From CAXBID01 sp049791475 (GTDB lineage: Bacteria > Bacteroidota > Bacteroidia > Flavobacteriales > Flavobacteriaceae), in assembly GCA_049791475.1 (NCBI GenBank), contig JBAQZZ010000016.1, positions 1 through 64,000 on the forward strand: a stretch of 64,000 nt of DNA, in the 5' to 3' direction. The translations under genes and the position numbers were made by a program. Positions 8,799-18,159 of this stretch are shown in pieces (within the stretch, counting starts at the first letter, position 1; the number at the start of each line of letters is the position of its first letter). A model generated the notes under the pieces. It was given only the letters and a program-made list of their open reading frames with translations. It did no database searches and was not told where the DNA came from.

Positions 8799-9141
8799 TT
8801 ATTTGTCATGGTCGTTAACAATCTCAGCATCAATATATTTACAACATGGATGTACCGTGGCATAAGCGTCATCTGTTGCTTTTAGAGTTTTTATATCGTG
8901 ACTAACAGCTGCTATATTGGGTTGTATAGAATCTAAATTTGTTTTGCATCCGTCAAAAATTAATTTCAATTCGTGAGTTTTTACATCCCAAATCGCAGGT
9001 TTAATACCTTTTATATTTAAACTCGCTTTTTCTTATTCTTGTTTTACACATCATGCAAACACCATCAACTTCCAATGATGTTTTGGCATTTTTGTATTGA
9101 GCAAAGGTAGTTGTTCCTAATAAAAAAAAATTTAAAACCAA
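8799..9141 (-). pseudogene. Frameshifted heavy-metal-associated (HMA) domain protein
   Basis: Read on the - strand, the first frame gives a short hydrophobic leader, then LEVDGVCMMCKTRI, the metal-binding loop of an HMA-type protein. That frame stops soon after. One base further on, a second frame continues as ASLNIKGIKPAIWDVKTHE and runs to a stop at 8799, with a second Cys pair in HPCCKY. Removing one A/T pair near 9031-9035 would rejoin the two halves into one reading frame. The leader is short and begins at a TTG beside a palindromic repeat, so the 5' end may also be damaged. A sequencing error is the alternative. The family is clear from the motif order. Confidence 0.7.
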
Positions 9142-9145
9142 CTAT

Positions 9146-9180
9146 CCTCGAGGCAGTTCCGATAGCTATCGGGATCGAGG
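9146..9180. repeat. Palindromic intergenic repeat
   Basis: A perfect 14-base palindrome, CCGATAGCTATCGG, lies at 9159-9172 inside a larger inverted repeat whose ends are CCTCGA (9146-9151) and TCGAGG (9175-9180). It sits directly at the 5' end of the broken HMA gene and 27 bases from the end of the exosortase-associated gene. It resembles small dispersed palindromes of flavobacterial genomes; no second copy was seen in this window. Confidence 0.6.
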
Positions 9181-9207
9181 AATTCTTTTCGATTAAATGG
9201 TTAACAA

Positions 9208-9636
9208 TTAGCTTTTTAATTTATGGTAGTAAAACGCTGGTAATAATAGAATTAAAATGATAGGCTGAATTAAAAATCTGCGAATATTAAAAAATAAATA
9301 ATAATCTTCTTGTTTTGGATTTATAACAAAATACAAATACACTAAAATTAAAATAAAGTAAGCCACAGCATAAATTAAAACTGAAAACTTAATAATGCTT
9401 TTATCTTTAAAAAATACATACAAAATACTTAACGAAATAACAGTATTTAAAACAAAACGCAATGTTGTAAACGCTGTTACTTTTAAAACTTCGCGTCTGG
9501 GGCTATCTATGTATAAATAGTCGTTTTCAAAAAACGTTAAATACGGGTCATAAAACAATTCGCTTTCAAAAAACCTTATTAAAACCAACAGGCTAAATAG
9601 AAAAAAAAGCAATATGTATTTAGCTGCTTTATGCAT
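9208..9636 (-). CDS. Exosortase F system-associated membrane protein
   Basis: A 142-residue integral membrane protein with about four hydrophobic segments. The arrangement of an N-terminal helix, a polar loop with FESELFYDPYLTFF, and helices from residue 50 onward matches the small protein usually encoded beside exosortase XrtF in Flavobacteria. It overlaps the 3' end of the exosortase gene by 8 bases, which supports translational coupling. Its biochemical role is not known; partnership with XrtF in surface-protein sorting is inferred from gene order and family. Confidence 0.82.
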   Translation of the reverse strand: MHKAAKYILLFFLFSLLVLIRFFESELFYDPYLTFFENDYLYIDSPRREVLKVTAFTTLRFVLNTVISLSILYVFFKDKSIIKFSVLIYAVAYFILILVYLYFVINPKQEDYYLFFNIRRFLIQPIILILLLPAFYYHKLKS

Positions 9637-10180
9637 CTTTCGTGTTTAATTTAGAAAAACGATTTACCCAAAAAATCCATAATAAAAATACCATACCATA
9701 AATAATGCCTGGGAATACTACTTTATGTAAAACCTCAGAATACTCTGGGTAGTGATACAAACCTAAACTCAAAAGAACAATACGAAACAGATTTACTACA
9801 TAAATTAAAACACTACCAGCAAGGATGTAAAAAAAAGTAGTTTTCAATTTTCCAGAAAAGGCTACAATAAAAGACAAAAATAATATGATAACACTTATAG
9901 AATTACAGCCTTCAATAATTCGTGCTGTAAAGTTTCCGTTTAAAAAAAGTTTCATGGAAGGTTCATCGGAATGTGCTAAAACTTCAGCACTATAACCCAA
10001 AACATTTAATATATTTTCGGTTTGTTTTGCGACTAAATTCGTTATATAATCTGGGTAAAACTTTGAGCCATCAGAGTATTGCAAGTAAAACTTATATAAT
10101 AAAGAACATACGGTATATACCAACAAAAATGTAAGTGTAAATTTTATTACCGCCTTGTATTTTACAAAAAGTGCCTTCAC
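9629..10180 (-). CDS. xrtF: Exosortase family protein XrtF
   Basis: A 183-residue multi-pass membrane protein that should cut and transfer proteins carrying a C-terminal sorting signal at the cytoplasmic membrane. The exosortase triad is present: Cys in EGCNS near residue 109, Arg in NLFRIVL near residue 147, and His in VLHKVVFP near residue 168. The short length and lack of an extra domain fit the flavobacterial XrtF type. No target protein with a sorting tail was recognised in this window, so the substrates are encoded elsewhere. Pairing with the next gene strengthens the call. Confidence 0.88.
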   Translation of the reverse strand: MKALFVKYKAVIKFTLTFLLVYTVCSLLYKFYLQYSDGSKFYPDYITNLVAKQTENILNVLGYSAEVLAHSDEPSMKLFLNGNFTARIIEGCNSISVIILFLSFIVAFSGKLKTTFFYILAGSVLIYVVNLFRIVLLSLGLYHYPEYSEVLHKVVFPGIIYGMVFLLWIFWVNRFSKLNTKDA

Positions 10181-10252
10181 TCAAAAAATTAAATAAAATC
10201 TGGATACCGAAATTACAGCTTTTTAAATACTTTTACCAAAACTTTTCATTTT

Positions 10253-10708
10253 ATGATTTTTGAAAACCTAAAACCACAAGTAGAATCTATTATTTCTAAC
10301 ACCAATATTGACAAAAAAGACCAACTTTTAAAAGTTTGTGAATTGCTTGAAACTCATATTAGCTATTATAATTGGGTTGGTTTTTATTTTAGAAATGGGA
10401 ACAAAGAAGAACTAATTTTAGGGCCTTATGTTGGCGCACCAACAGACCATACGGTTATTCCTTTTGGAAAAGGTATTTGCGGACAAGTGGCTTTAAGTAA
10501 TCAAAACTTTGTTGTGCCAGATGTAACTGCACAAGACAATTATATTGCCTGTAGCCTTACTGTAAAAGCAGAAATAGTAGTTCCAATTTTTGTAGATGGT
10601 AAAAATATAGGGCAAATTGACATTGACTCTAATACTCCTGACCCATTTACCGAAGCTGACGAACGTTTTTTAGAGTTTGTTTGTGCTAAAGTTGCTGAAA
10701 TTTTATAG
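10253..10708 (+). CDS. GAF-domain protein, free methionine-(R)-sulfoxide reductase-like
   Basis: A 151-residue single GAF domain. It matches the free methionine-(R)-sulfoxide reductase family in NWVGFYF, GPYVGAP, PFGKGICG and the EIVVPI strand, with Cys76 and Cys100 at the positions of two of the family's redox cysteines. The third cysteine of some members, between these two, is absent here. The enzyme would reduce free oxidised methionine in the cytoplasm. It is divergent from the xrtF pair and upstream of purH with its own 145-base gap. A non-catalytic GAF sensor is the alternative. Confidence 0.75.
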   Translation: MIFENLKPQVESIISNTNIDKKDQLLKVCELLETHISYYNWVGFYFRNGNKEELILGPYVGAPTDHTVIPFGKGICGQVALSNQNFVVPDVTAQDNYIACSLTVKAEIVVPIFVDGKNIGQIDIDSNTPDPFTEADERFLEFVCAKVAEIL

Positions 10709-10788
10709 TTGTTAACAACTTCGCTTTTTAGTTGAAAAATCATCCGTTTTTCAAACTATTTCAACATACTAATTTTAAAGTAAATAAG

Positions 10789-10796
10789 TACTTTTG
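10789..10796 (+). promoter_or_regulatory. Candidate -7 box of the purH promoter
   Basis: TACTTTTG fits the Bacteroidota -7 consensus TAnnTTTG, 57 bases before the purH start. No clear -33 TTG is seen at the expected spacing. Confidence 0.4.
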
Positions 10797-10852
10797 CCTT
10801 TTAGAATAAATCTGTGCAAAAGCATTCAAAAATTTAAATCAACACCACACTA

Positions 10853-12385
10853 ATGAGCAACAAAAAAACCATAAAATCTGCGTTAATATCAGTTTTCAGT
10901 AAAGACGGATTAGAACCTATTGTCAAAAAATTAAACGACCAAGGTGTAACCATATACTCTACTGGTGGAACTGAAAAATTTATAAAAGATTTAGGCATTG
11001 ATGTTATCCCTGTTGAAGATGTGACATCTTACCCATCTATTCTTGGTGGTCGTGTAAAAACATTGCATCCAAAAGTATTTGGCGGTATTTTAAACCGTCA
11101 AAATCACGAAGGTGATATTGCCGAATTAATTGAATATGAGATTCCGCAAATTGATGCCGTAATTGTTGATTTATATCCGTTTGAAAAAACAGTTGCTTCT
11201 GGCGCTAGCAATCAAGATATTATTGAAAAAATAGATATTGGTGGTATTTCATTAATTCGTGCGGCTGCTAAAAATTATGCTGATGTTATTTGTGTGTCTT
11301 CAGTTGATAATTATGTAGAATTTTTAGAATTAATATCTAAAAATAACGGCACTATTTCTGAGGAAGATAGAAAACGTTTCGCTGGAAAAGCTTTTAATGT
11401 TTCTTCGCATTACGATACTGCCATTTTTAATTACTTCAACAAAAATCATGAAGAAGCTGTTTTAAAAATTAGTGAAACCAACGGAAAGGTTTTACGGTAC
11501 GGAGAAAACCCACACCAAAAAGGTTTTTTCTTTGGAGATTTTGATGAATTATTCAATAAACTTCATGGAAAAGAATTAAGTTATAATAACCTTTTAGATG
11601 TTGATGCCGCAGTAAATTTAATGCTAGAGTTTAAAAATGACGCACCAACATTTGCTATTTTAAAACACAATAATGCTTGTGGTTTAGCGCAGCGTGAAAC
11701 ACTTCATCAAGCTTACGTTGATGCATTAGCTGGCGATCCAGTTTCTGCTTTTGGTGGTGTTTTAATTAGTAATAAAGAAATTGATTTAGCTACCGCCGAA
11801 GAGATTCATAAGTTATTTTGTGAAGTGGTTATTGCGCCTTCTTTCTCTAATGAAGCTTTAGAACTCTTGAAAGGCAAAAAAAATAGGATTTTATTAATTC
11901 TTCACGATATTCCGTTTCCAGAAACAACTGTTAGAAGTTGTTTAAATGGAGTTTTAGTTCAAGATAGAAACAATATTACAGATTCTGTTGAAGGTTTAAA
12001 AAATGTAACTAATACTACACCTACAACTAACGAAATTGACGATTTAATTTTTGCTTCAAAAATTTGCAAGCACACAAAATCTAATACCATAGTTTTAGCA
12101 AAAAACAAACAGCTGTATGCTAGCGGAACTGGGCAAACCAGTCGTGTGGATGCTTTACAACAAGCTATTCATAAAGCGCAATCGTTTAATTTTGATTTAA
12201 AAGGTGCTGCTATGGCGAGTGATGCCTTTTTTCCGTTTCCCGATTGTGTAGAGATTGCAAAAAATGCTGGTATAACAGCCGTAATTCAACCAGGCGGTTC
12301 AATAAAAGATCAATTGAGTATTGATTATTGTAATGAAAACAATGTAGCCATGGTAATGACGGGCACAAGACACTTTAAGCATTAA
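10853..12385 (+). CDS. purH: Bifunctional AICAR transformylase/IMP cyclohydrolase
   Basis: A 510-residue enzyme of normal family length that catalyses the last two steps of purine synthesis, from AICAR to IMP. The N-terminal cyclohydrolase domain shows YSTGGT near residue 36 and KTLHPKVFGG near residue 72. The transformylase domain has the catalytic KHNNACG near residue 270 and RYGENPHQ at the domain junction. The final segment GSIKDQ and TGTRHFKH are typical. It is a single-gene unit followed by the rod-shape operon, and no frame damage is visible. Confidence 0.97.
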   Translation: MSNKKTIKSALISVFSKDGLEPIVKKLNDQGVTIYSTGGTEKFIKDLGIDVIPVEDVTSYPSILGGRVKTLHPKVFGGILNRQNHEGDIAELIEYEIPQIDAVIVDLYPFEKTVASGASNQDIIEKIDIGGISLIRAAAKNYADVICVSSVDNYVEFLELISKNNGTISEEDRKRFAGKAFNVSSHYDTAIFNYFNKNHEEAVLKISETNGKVLRYGENPHQKGFFFGDFDELFNKLHGKELSYNNLLDVDAAVNLMLEFKNDAPTFAILKHNNACGLAQRETLHQAYVDALAGDPVSAFGGVLISNKEIDLATAEEIHKLFCEVVIAPSFSNEALELLKGKKNRILLILHDIPFPETTVRSCLNGVLVQDRNNITDSVEGLKNVTNTTPTTNEIDDLIFASKICKHTKSNTIVLAKNKQLYASGTGQTSRVDALQQAIHKAQSFNFDLKGAAMASDAFFPFPDCVEIAKNAGITAVIQPGGSIKDQLSIDYCNENNVAMVMTGTRHFKH

Positions 12386-12449
12386 CAGCACATTTAATAC
12401 GTTAAACACCGATAAAAAGTTTAAAATAAAAAGATACTTTATTTTAATA

Positions 12450-12457
12450 TAATTTTG
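12450..12457 (+). promoter_or_regulatory. Candidate -7 box of the mre operon promoter
   Basis: TAATTTTG matches TAnnTTTG in the gap between purH and mreB, 85 bases before the mreB start. A matching -33 box is not evident. Confidence 0.4.
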
Positions 12458-12541
12458 AACACCCATAAACCACATATATTTATTAACTTTTATTACATTT
12501 ACGGGATTCATTTTCAAACCAATTAAAATCATTAATAGCAC

Positions 12542-13570
12542 ATGGGATTTTTCGACTTCCTAACCGAAGAAATTGCAATAGATTTAGGTACTGCAAATAC
12601 ACTTATTATTCATAACGACAAGGTTGTTGTTGATGCACCTTCTATAGTCGCCCGAGATAGAATTTCTGGTAAAATTATTGCCGTTGGGCAAGAGGCTAGC
12701 TTAATGCAAGGAAAAACTCATGAGAATATTAAAACCATCCGCCCTTTAAAAGATGGTGTAATTGCTGATTTTGATGCATCTGAGCAGATGATAAGTATGT
12801 TTATTAAAAACATACCTGCGCTAAAAAAGAAGTTTTTTACACCAGCTTTACGTATGGTTATTTGTATTCCTTCAGGGATTACTGAAGTTGAAATGCGTGC
12901 AGTAAAAGAAAGTGCTGAACGTGTAAATGGAAAAGAAGTTTACTTAATACATGAACCCATGGCTGCTGCTATTGGTATTGGTGTAGATATTATGCAACCA
13001 AAAGGGAATATGGTTGTTGATATAGGTGGAGGAACAACTGAAATTGCTGTTATAGCTTTAGGAGGTATTGTTTGCGACAAATCAGTTAAAATTGCAGGTG
13101 ATGTTTTCACTAATGATATTGTGTACTACATGCGCACACAACACAACTTATATGTTGGCGAGCGAACAGCAGAAAAAATAAAAATACAAATTGGTGCTGC
13201 AACTGAAGATTTAGAATTGCCTCCAGAAGATATGAGCGTTCAAGGTAGAGATTTACTTACCGGAAAACCAAAACAGGTTTCTATATCGTATAGAGAAATA
13301 GCCAAAGCTTTAGACAAATCTATTTTGCGTATTGAAGATGCCGTTATGGAAACCCTAGGGCAAACACCTCCAGAATTAGCTGCCGATATTTATAACACTG
13401 GAATTTATTTAGCAGGTGGCGGCTCTATGCTTCGTGGTTTAGATAAGCGTTTATCTCAAAAAACAGATTTACCTGTTTATATTGCTGAAGATCCTTTGCG
13501 TGCTGTAGTTAGAGGTACTGGCATTACACTTAAAAACTTACCAAAATACAAAAGTGTATTGATAAAGTAA
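12542..13570 (+). CDS. mreB: Rod shape-determining protein MreB
   Basis: A 342-residue actin homologue that forms membrane-attached filaments and guides the elongation machinery. Visible nucleotide motifs are AIDLGTANTL (phosphate 1) near residue 12, VDIGGGTTEIAV (phosphate 2) near residue 160, and GIYLAGGGSMLRG (adenosine) near residue 285. The amphipathic N terminus begins MGFFDFLTEE. It opens the operon mreB-mreC-mreD-mrdA-rodA, all on the + strand and tightly packed, which is the classic elongasome arrangement. Confidence 0.98.
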   Translation: MGFFDFLTEEIAIDLGTANTLIIHNDKVVVDAPSIVARDRISGKIIAVGQEASLMQGKTHENIKTIRPLKDGVIADFDASEQMISMFIKNIPALKKKFFTPALRMVICIPSGITEVEMRAVKESAERVNGKEVYLIHEPMAAAIGIGVDIMQPKGNMVVDIGGGTTEIAVIALGGIVCDKSVKIAGDVFTNDIVYYMRTQHNLYVGERTAEKIKIQIGAATEDLELPPEDMSVQGRDLLTGKPKQVSISYREIAKALDKSILRIEDAVMETLGQTPPELAADIYNTGIYLAGGGSMLRGLDKRLSQKTDLPVYIAEDPLRAVVRGTGITLKNLPKYKSVLIK

Positions 13571-13594
13571 AAGGACAAATTAGGTAAATAACCC

Positions 13595-14410
13595 ATGCAA
13601 CAAATTATTAATTTTATAATAAGAAACAAAACGTTTTTGTTATTCTTGTTGCTGTTTTCTATTTCTATAATTTTCACTATTCAATCGCATTCGTATCATA
13701 AAAGTAAGTTTATAAATTCGGCTAATTTTTTAACAGGCGGAATTTACAATACGGTAAATAATGTTTCTGGGTATTTCGATTTGAAATCTCAGAATCAAAT
13801 TCTATCTGAAGAAAATAATCGATTAAAATCACTTTTATATAACGCTGAAAACAATAACGATTCTACTTATATTGATAGTGTAACTTTCATAAACCAGTAT
13901 AGATTTACATCAGCTAATATAATACGGAATTCGTTTTCGGCAACAGACAACATGCTACTAATAAATAAAGGCAAAAATGATAGTATAAAAGAAGATTTTG
14001 GAGTTATTACAAGTAAGGGGCTTTTAGGTATTATTAATAAAACAAGTAATAATTATGCAACTGTAATTTCTATTTTAAATACCACGAGCAATATTAGTGC
14101 TAAGTTGAAAAAATCAAATCATTACGGCTCACTAACTTGGAATGGCAAAGACCCTAACATAACGCAACTTGTTGATATACCAAAGGTTGCAAATGTTAAA
14201 ATTGGAGACACTATAGTAACCTCTGGCTTATCTTCAATTTTCCCCAAAGGTATTTATGTAGGAACCATTGAAAATTTTAAACTTGATGATGCTGAAAATT
14301 ATTATGAAATTAATGTGAAATTATTTAACGATATGACCAGCGTTGAACATGTTTATATTATAGAAAATATTGATGCTAAAGAAATCAATAATTTGTTAAT
14401 ACCAAACTAA
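13595..14410 (+). CDS. mreC: Rod shape-determining protein MreC
   Basis: A 271-residue periplasmic elongasome protein anchored by one N-terminal membrane helix (about residues 12-30). A coiled-coil stretch rich in Asn, Glu and Leu follows (residues about 65-85). The C-terminal beta-domain carries GVITSKGLLGII and VTSGLSSIFPKGIYVG, both typical of MreC. It starts 24 bases after mreB and is followed immediately by mreD. It links MreB filaments to the PBP2-RodA synthase. Confidence 0.94.
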   Translation: MQQIINFIIRNKTFLLFLLLFSISIIFTIQSHSYHKSKFINSANFLTGGIYNTVNNVSGYFDLKSQNQILSEENNRLKSLLYNAENNNDSTYIDSVTFINQYRFTSANIIRNSFSATDNMLLINKGKNDSIKEDFGVITSKGLLGIINKTSNNYATVISILNTTSNISAKLKKSNHYGSLTWNGKDPNITQLVDIPKVANVKIGDTIVTSGLSSIFPKGIYVGTIENFKLDDAENYYEINVKLFNDMTSVEHVYIIENIDAKEINNLLIPN

Positions 14411-14917
14411 ATGAATACTGCTATTTCTATAAATATCATACGTTTTTTAGTTTTAGTGCTATTTCAAGTATTGATAGGTAATCATATTAACTTTTTAGGG
14501 TACATTAACCCATATATTTACATTCTTTTTATTATTCTTTATCCAACAAAAAACAATAGAGCTTTATTTATTTTTCTTAGTTTTCTATTGGGTTTATCAA
14601 TTGATTTATTTTCTGATTCTGGTGGTATTCATGCCGCTGCTTCGGTATTTATTGCATTTATAAGACCATTATTACTCAGGTCTTCTTTTGGTGTTCAATA
14701 TGAAAATTATGCAATTAAATTTGATAATGTAGAATTTGGTGCAAAACTAAGTTACATCACATTTTTAACTTTAATCCATCACATAATTCTATTTTATTTA
14801 GAAATATTTAGCATTTCTAAGATACTTTTAGTGCTTCAAAAAACGTTATTCTCAAGTATATTTACTATTTTATTGTGCGTATTAATAACTATAATTTTTA
14901 GTAGAAAAACCAAATGA
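14411..14917 (+). CDS. mreD: Rod shape-determining protein MreD
   Basis: A 168-residue integral membrane protein with about five hydrophobic helices, as expected for MreD. The sequence is poorly conserved in general, but its place directly between mreC (no gap) and mrdA (4-base overlap), its length and the segment SIDLFSDSGGIHAAASV leave little doubt. It is thought to act with MreC in controlling PBP2. Confidence 0.9.
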   Translation: MNTAISINIIRFLVLVLFQVLIGNHINFLGYINPYIYILFIILYPTKNNRALFIFLSFLLGLSIDLFSDSGGIHAAASVFIAFIRPLLLRSSFGVQYENYAIKFDNVEFGAKLSYITFLTLIHHIILFYLEIFSISKILLVLQKTLFSSIFTILLCVLITIIFSRKTK

Positions 14918-16851
14918 GACAATTTTTACTTTTTTTTTCAATAATCCTTGTAGGTCTAGTTTTTTTATCAAGACTCTTTTATCTGCAAGTTTACGATACA
15001 AACAACTACAGTTTATTAGAAGATAATGCCATCAGAAAAGTTTATGATTACCCCAAAAGAGGCTTTGTTTACGATAGAAACGGGGAACTTCTAGTTGCCA
15101 ATCAACCATCATATGATGTCATGGTAATTCCTAGAGAAGTAAAGCCATTAGATACCATAGAATTTTGTAAATTGTTAAAAATCAGCAAAGATCAATTTAT
15201 TAGTAAATTAAATAAAGCTTATCATTATTCTCCTAGATTGCCATCGCCATTTGTACCGCAGCTTTCAAAAAAAGACTACGCTGTTTTACAAGAAAAAATG
15301 CGAAAGTTTGAGGGCTTTTACATTCAAAAACGTTCATTAAGATATTACCAAACAACAATAGGGGCAAATGTTTTAGGCGATATTGGCGAGGTAAACAATG
15401 GTGATATAAGTAAAGACCCCTATTACAAAATGGGTGATTTAAAAGGCAAACAAGGTATTGAGGCTTCTTACGAAAAAACGTTACGCGGTGTAAAAGGCAT
15501 TAAGCGTATTCTTAGAGATCGATTTAATCGAAATATTGGCTCTTTCAAAGAAGGTAAATATGACACCATACCTGAACAAGGCAAAGATATTACCATAACC
15601 ATTGATGCAAAATTGCAAGCCTATGGTGAATTGCTAATGAAAAACAAACGTGGTGGTATTATCGCTATCGAGCCTTCAACAGGAGAAATATTAGCTATGA
15701 TTTCTGCACCAACTTACGACCCAAATATTTTGGTAGGAAGAGACCGCTCAAAAAATTTTACAACACTTTATTATGACACCATAGCTAAACCATTATTTGA
15801 TAGAAGTTTGAAAGCGCAATATCCACCAGGATCACCTTTTAAAGTTTTGAATGCACTTATAGGGTTACAGGAAAACGTTGTGACCACCGATGAAAAATTT
15901 GGTTGTCGAATGGGATATTATTTAGGCAGTAGAAAGCTTACAGGTTGTCATCATCATAAGACCCCGCTAAGCATGAATGGTGGTATTGCACTATCGTGTA
16001 ATGCTTATTTTGTAAATGTTTATAGAAGAATTATTGAAAAATATGACAAGCCTCATGACGGTATGGATGTGTGGAGTAATCATATTAAAAGTTTCGGTTT
16101 AGGAAATTATTTGGGCTACGATTTAAAAATTGGAAACAAAGGACGTATTCCTGATGGTGATTTTTACGATAAGTGGTATGGAAAAAATAAGTGGGCTTCA
16201 ACCTATAACATCTCTAATGCTATTGGGCAAGGCGAAGTAGAAGCTACTCCTATTCAATTAGCAAATATGGTTGCAGCGATAGGAAATAGGGGTTATTTTT
16301 ATACACCTCATATTATAAAATCTATTGAAGGCGAGACTATTGATGAAAATTATACAACGCCAAAATATACCACGATTGACAAAGAACATTTTGAACCTGT
16401 AGTACAAGGCATGTTTGATGTTTTCAACAATGGTACAGCTGCATCATTGAGAGTAAAAGATATCGAAATATGTGGTAAAACAGGAACTGCGGAAAATTTT
16501 ATGAAAATTGATAGCTTAACAACACAATTAACAGACCACTCTATATTTGTTGCTTTTGCTCCAAAAGATAACCCTAAAATTGCCGTTGCAGTTTTTGTAG
16601 AAAACGGCTATTGGGGTAGTCGATTTGCTGGTAAAATTACCAGTTTAATAATTGAAAAATACCTAAAAGGAACAATAACAAGAACAGATTTAGAAGATTG
16701 GCTTTTAAAACACAGTTTGGAAAATGAATACGCAAAACCTTATTCTGGCGAACCCTTTTATATTAATGATAAAACCACTTTACAAACTGTTGAAGACAAA
16801 GAATATTTACAATTAAAAGCGCTCTTAAACAAAATGAATACTGAAAATTAA
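14914..16851 (+). CDS. mrdA: Penicillin-binding protein 2, peptidoglycan transpeptidase
   Basis: A 645-residue class B PBP that cross-links peptidoglycan during elongation. One N-terminal membrane helix (residues about 3-22) anchors it. The dimerisation domain includes RGFVYDRNGELL. The transpeptidase motifs are SxxK in PPGSPFK (Ser near 306), SxN in ALSCNAYF, and KTGTAEN near residue 520. The C terminus has an extra Flavobacteria-type tail after residue 600. It overlaps mreD by 4 bases and touches rodA by one base, so translation is probably coupled. It is the partner of RodA. Confidence 0.96.
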   Translation: MRQFLLFFSIILVGLVFLSRLFYLQVYDTNNYSLLEDNAIRKVYDYPKRGFVYDRNGELLVANQPSYDVMVIPREVKPLDTIEFCKLLKISKDQFISKLNKAYHYSPRLPSPFVPQLSKKDYAVLQEKMRKFEGFYIQKRSLRYYQTTIGANVLGDIGEVNNGDISKDPYYKMGDLKGKQGIEASYEKTLRGVKGIKRILRDRFNRNIGSFKEGKYDTIPEQGKDITITIDAKLQAYGELLMKNKRGGIIAIEPSTGEILAMISAPTYDPNILVGRDRSKNFTTLYYDTIAKPLFDRSLKAQYPPGSPFKVLNALIGLQENVVTTDEKFGCRMGYYLGSRKLTGCHHHKTPLSMNGGIALSCNAYFVNVYRRIIEKYDKPHDGMDVWSNHIKSFGLGNYLGYDLKIGNKGRIPDGDFYDKWYGKNKWASTYNISNAIGQGEVEATPIQLANMVAAIGNRGYFYTPHIIKSIEGETIDENYTTPKYTTIDKEHFEPVVQGMFDVFNNGTAASLRVKDIEICGKTGTAENFMKIDSLTTQLTDHSIFVAFAPKDNPKIAVAVFVENGYWGSRFAGKITSLIIEKYLKGTITRTDLEDWLLKHSLENEYAKPYSGEPFYINDKTTLQTVEDKEYLQLKALLNKMNTEN

Positions 16852-18128
16852 TGTTAAGAGAGTCACACAAACATTTTCGGTTTGATTGGATAACTATTGT
16901 TCTTTTTCTTCTTATAGTTGGTTTTGGGTGGTTAAATATTTTATCGGCTTCTCATTCTGGTTATGATATAAATTATTTTGATTTATCACAACCTTTTGGA
17001 AAACAACTTGTTTTTATTTTTTTAACCTTTGGTTTAATTATAGTGTTATTAGCTATAGATACCAAATTTTATGAACGCTTTTCTAGTGTTATTTACATCG
17101 TATCTATGCTATCGCTTTTGGGCCTTTTTATATTCGGTAAAAACGTAAATGGTGCTACATCTTGGTATGCTATTGGCGGTATGACTTTACAACCCAGTGA
17201 GTTTGCTAAAGCTGCGACTGCACTGGCGGTAGCCAAAAACATAAGCGACTTAAATACGAATATTAAAAACTTTAAAGATCAAATACAAACGTTCATCATC
17301 ATCATTCTACCAGCTATTTTGGTATTACTCCAAAATGACACTGGTAGTACAATAGTTTACGGCGCATTCTTTTTTGTTTTGTACAGAGAAGGGCTACCAA
17401 AATATTATCTATATATTGGAGTTTCCGTTATTTTATTATCTGGTTTGTCTTTAAAATTTGGAGTCATAATCACATCTATACTTGCGATTTTAATCATGAC
17501 TGCATTTCATTTTTTGAGCAAGAAAAAACTAAAAATTTTCCAATCTATATTTATCTTAATAGTAGCCATTGGAATTACTTTTACAGTAAAAATATTTTAT
17601 GAAAGTATATTACAACCACACCAACAAGATAGGATAAGTCTATGGTTGCGTTTAGAAAAAAATCCTGAAAAATTAGAGCAAATGAAAAAAACATTTGCCT
17701 ATAATTTAAACGAATCTGAAAAGGCAATAAGCTCTGGTGGTTTTACAGGAAAAGGCTTTATGGAAGGCACCCGTACTACAGGGAAATTTGTACCAGCACA
17801 ACACACTGATTATATTTTTAGTACCGTGGGCGAAGAGTGGGGCTTTTTGGGAAGCGCTTTTGTAATAGTTCTTTTTGTGCTGCTTTTACTTAGAATATTA
17901 CATTTAGCCGAATTGCAAAAATCGCAATTTAGTCGAGTTTATGGCTACAGTGTTGCCGCTATTATATTTATTCATTTTTTAATAAATATTGGTATGGTAA
18001 TGGGCTTAATTCCAACCATCGGTATTCCTTTACCATTATTTAGCTATGGCGGCTCTGGACTATGGGCATTCACTATTTTAATCTTTATTTTCATTAAATT
18101 AGATTCAAATCGAATCAACGAATGGTAG
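16851..18128 (+). CDS. rodA: Rod shape-determining protein RodA, SEDS glycosyltransferase
   Basis: A 425-residue SEDS-family peptidoglycan polymerase with about ten membrane helices. Family marks are WYAIGGMTLQPSEFAK near residue 105, the large extracytoplasmic loop with the DRISLWLR region near residue 263, FVPAQHTDYIFSTVGEEWGF near residue 310 and LFSYGGSGLW near the C terminus. It is the last gene of the mre operon and works with PBP2 encoded directly upstream. Confidence 0.96.
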   Translation: MLRESHKHFRFDWITIVLFLLIVGFGWLNILSASHSGYDINYFDLSQPFGKQLVFIFLTFGLIIVLLAIDTKFYERFSSVIYIVSMLSLLGLFIFGKNVNGATSWYAIGGMTLQPSEFAKAATALAVAKNISDLNTNIKNFKDQIQTFIIIILPAILVLLQNDTGSTIVYGAFFFVLYREGLPKYYLYIGVSVILLSGLSLKFGVIITSILAILIMTAFHFLSKKKLKIFQSIFILIVAIGITFTVKIFYESILQPHQQDRISLWLRLEKNPEKLEQMKKTFAYNLNESEKAISSGGFTGKGFMEGTRTTGKFVPAQHTDYIFSTVGEEWGFLGSAFVIVLFVLLLLRILHLAELQKSQFSRVYGYSVAAIIFIHFLINIGMVMGLIPTIGIPLPLFSYGGSGLWAFTILIFIFIKLDSNRINEW

Positions 18129-18159
18129 TACATAACGAGCTTTTAATTATTTCTCTCAG

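Noticed and set aside
12299..12541. Possible 80-residue - strand gene between purH and mreB
   Set aside because: It overlaps the purH end and the mre promoter region, and its residues look like random translation of AT-rich DNA.
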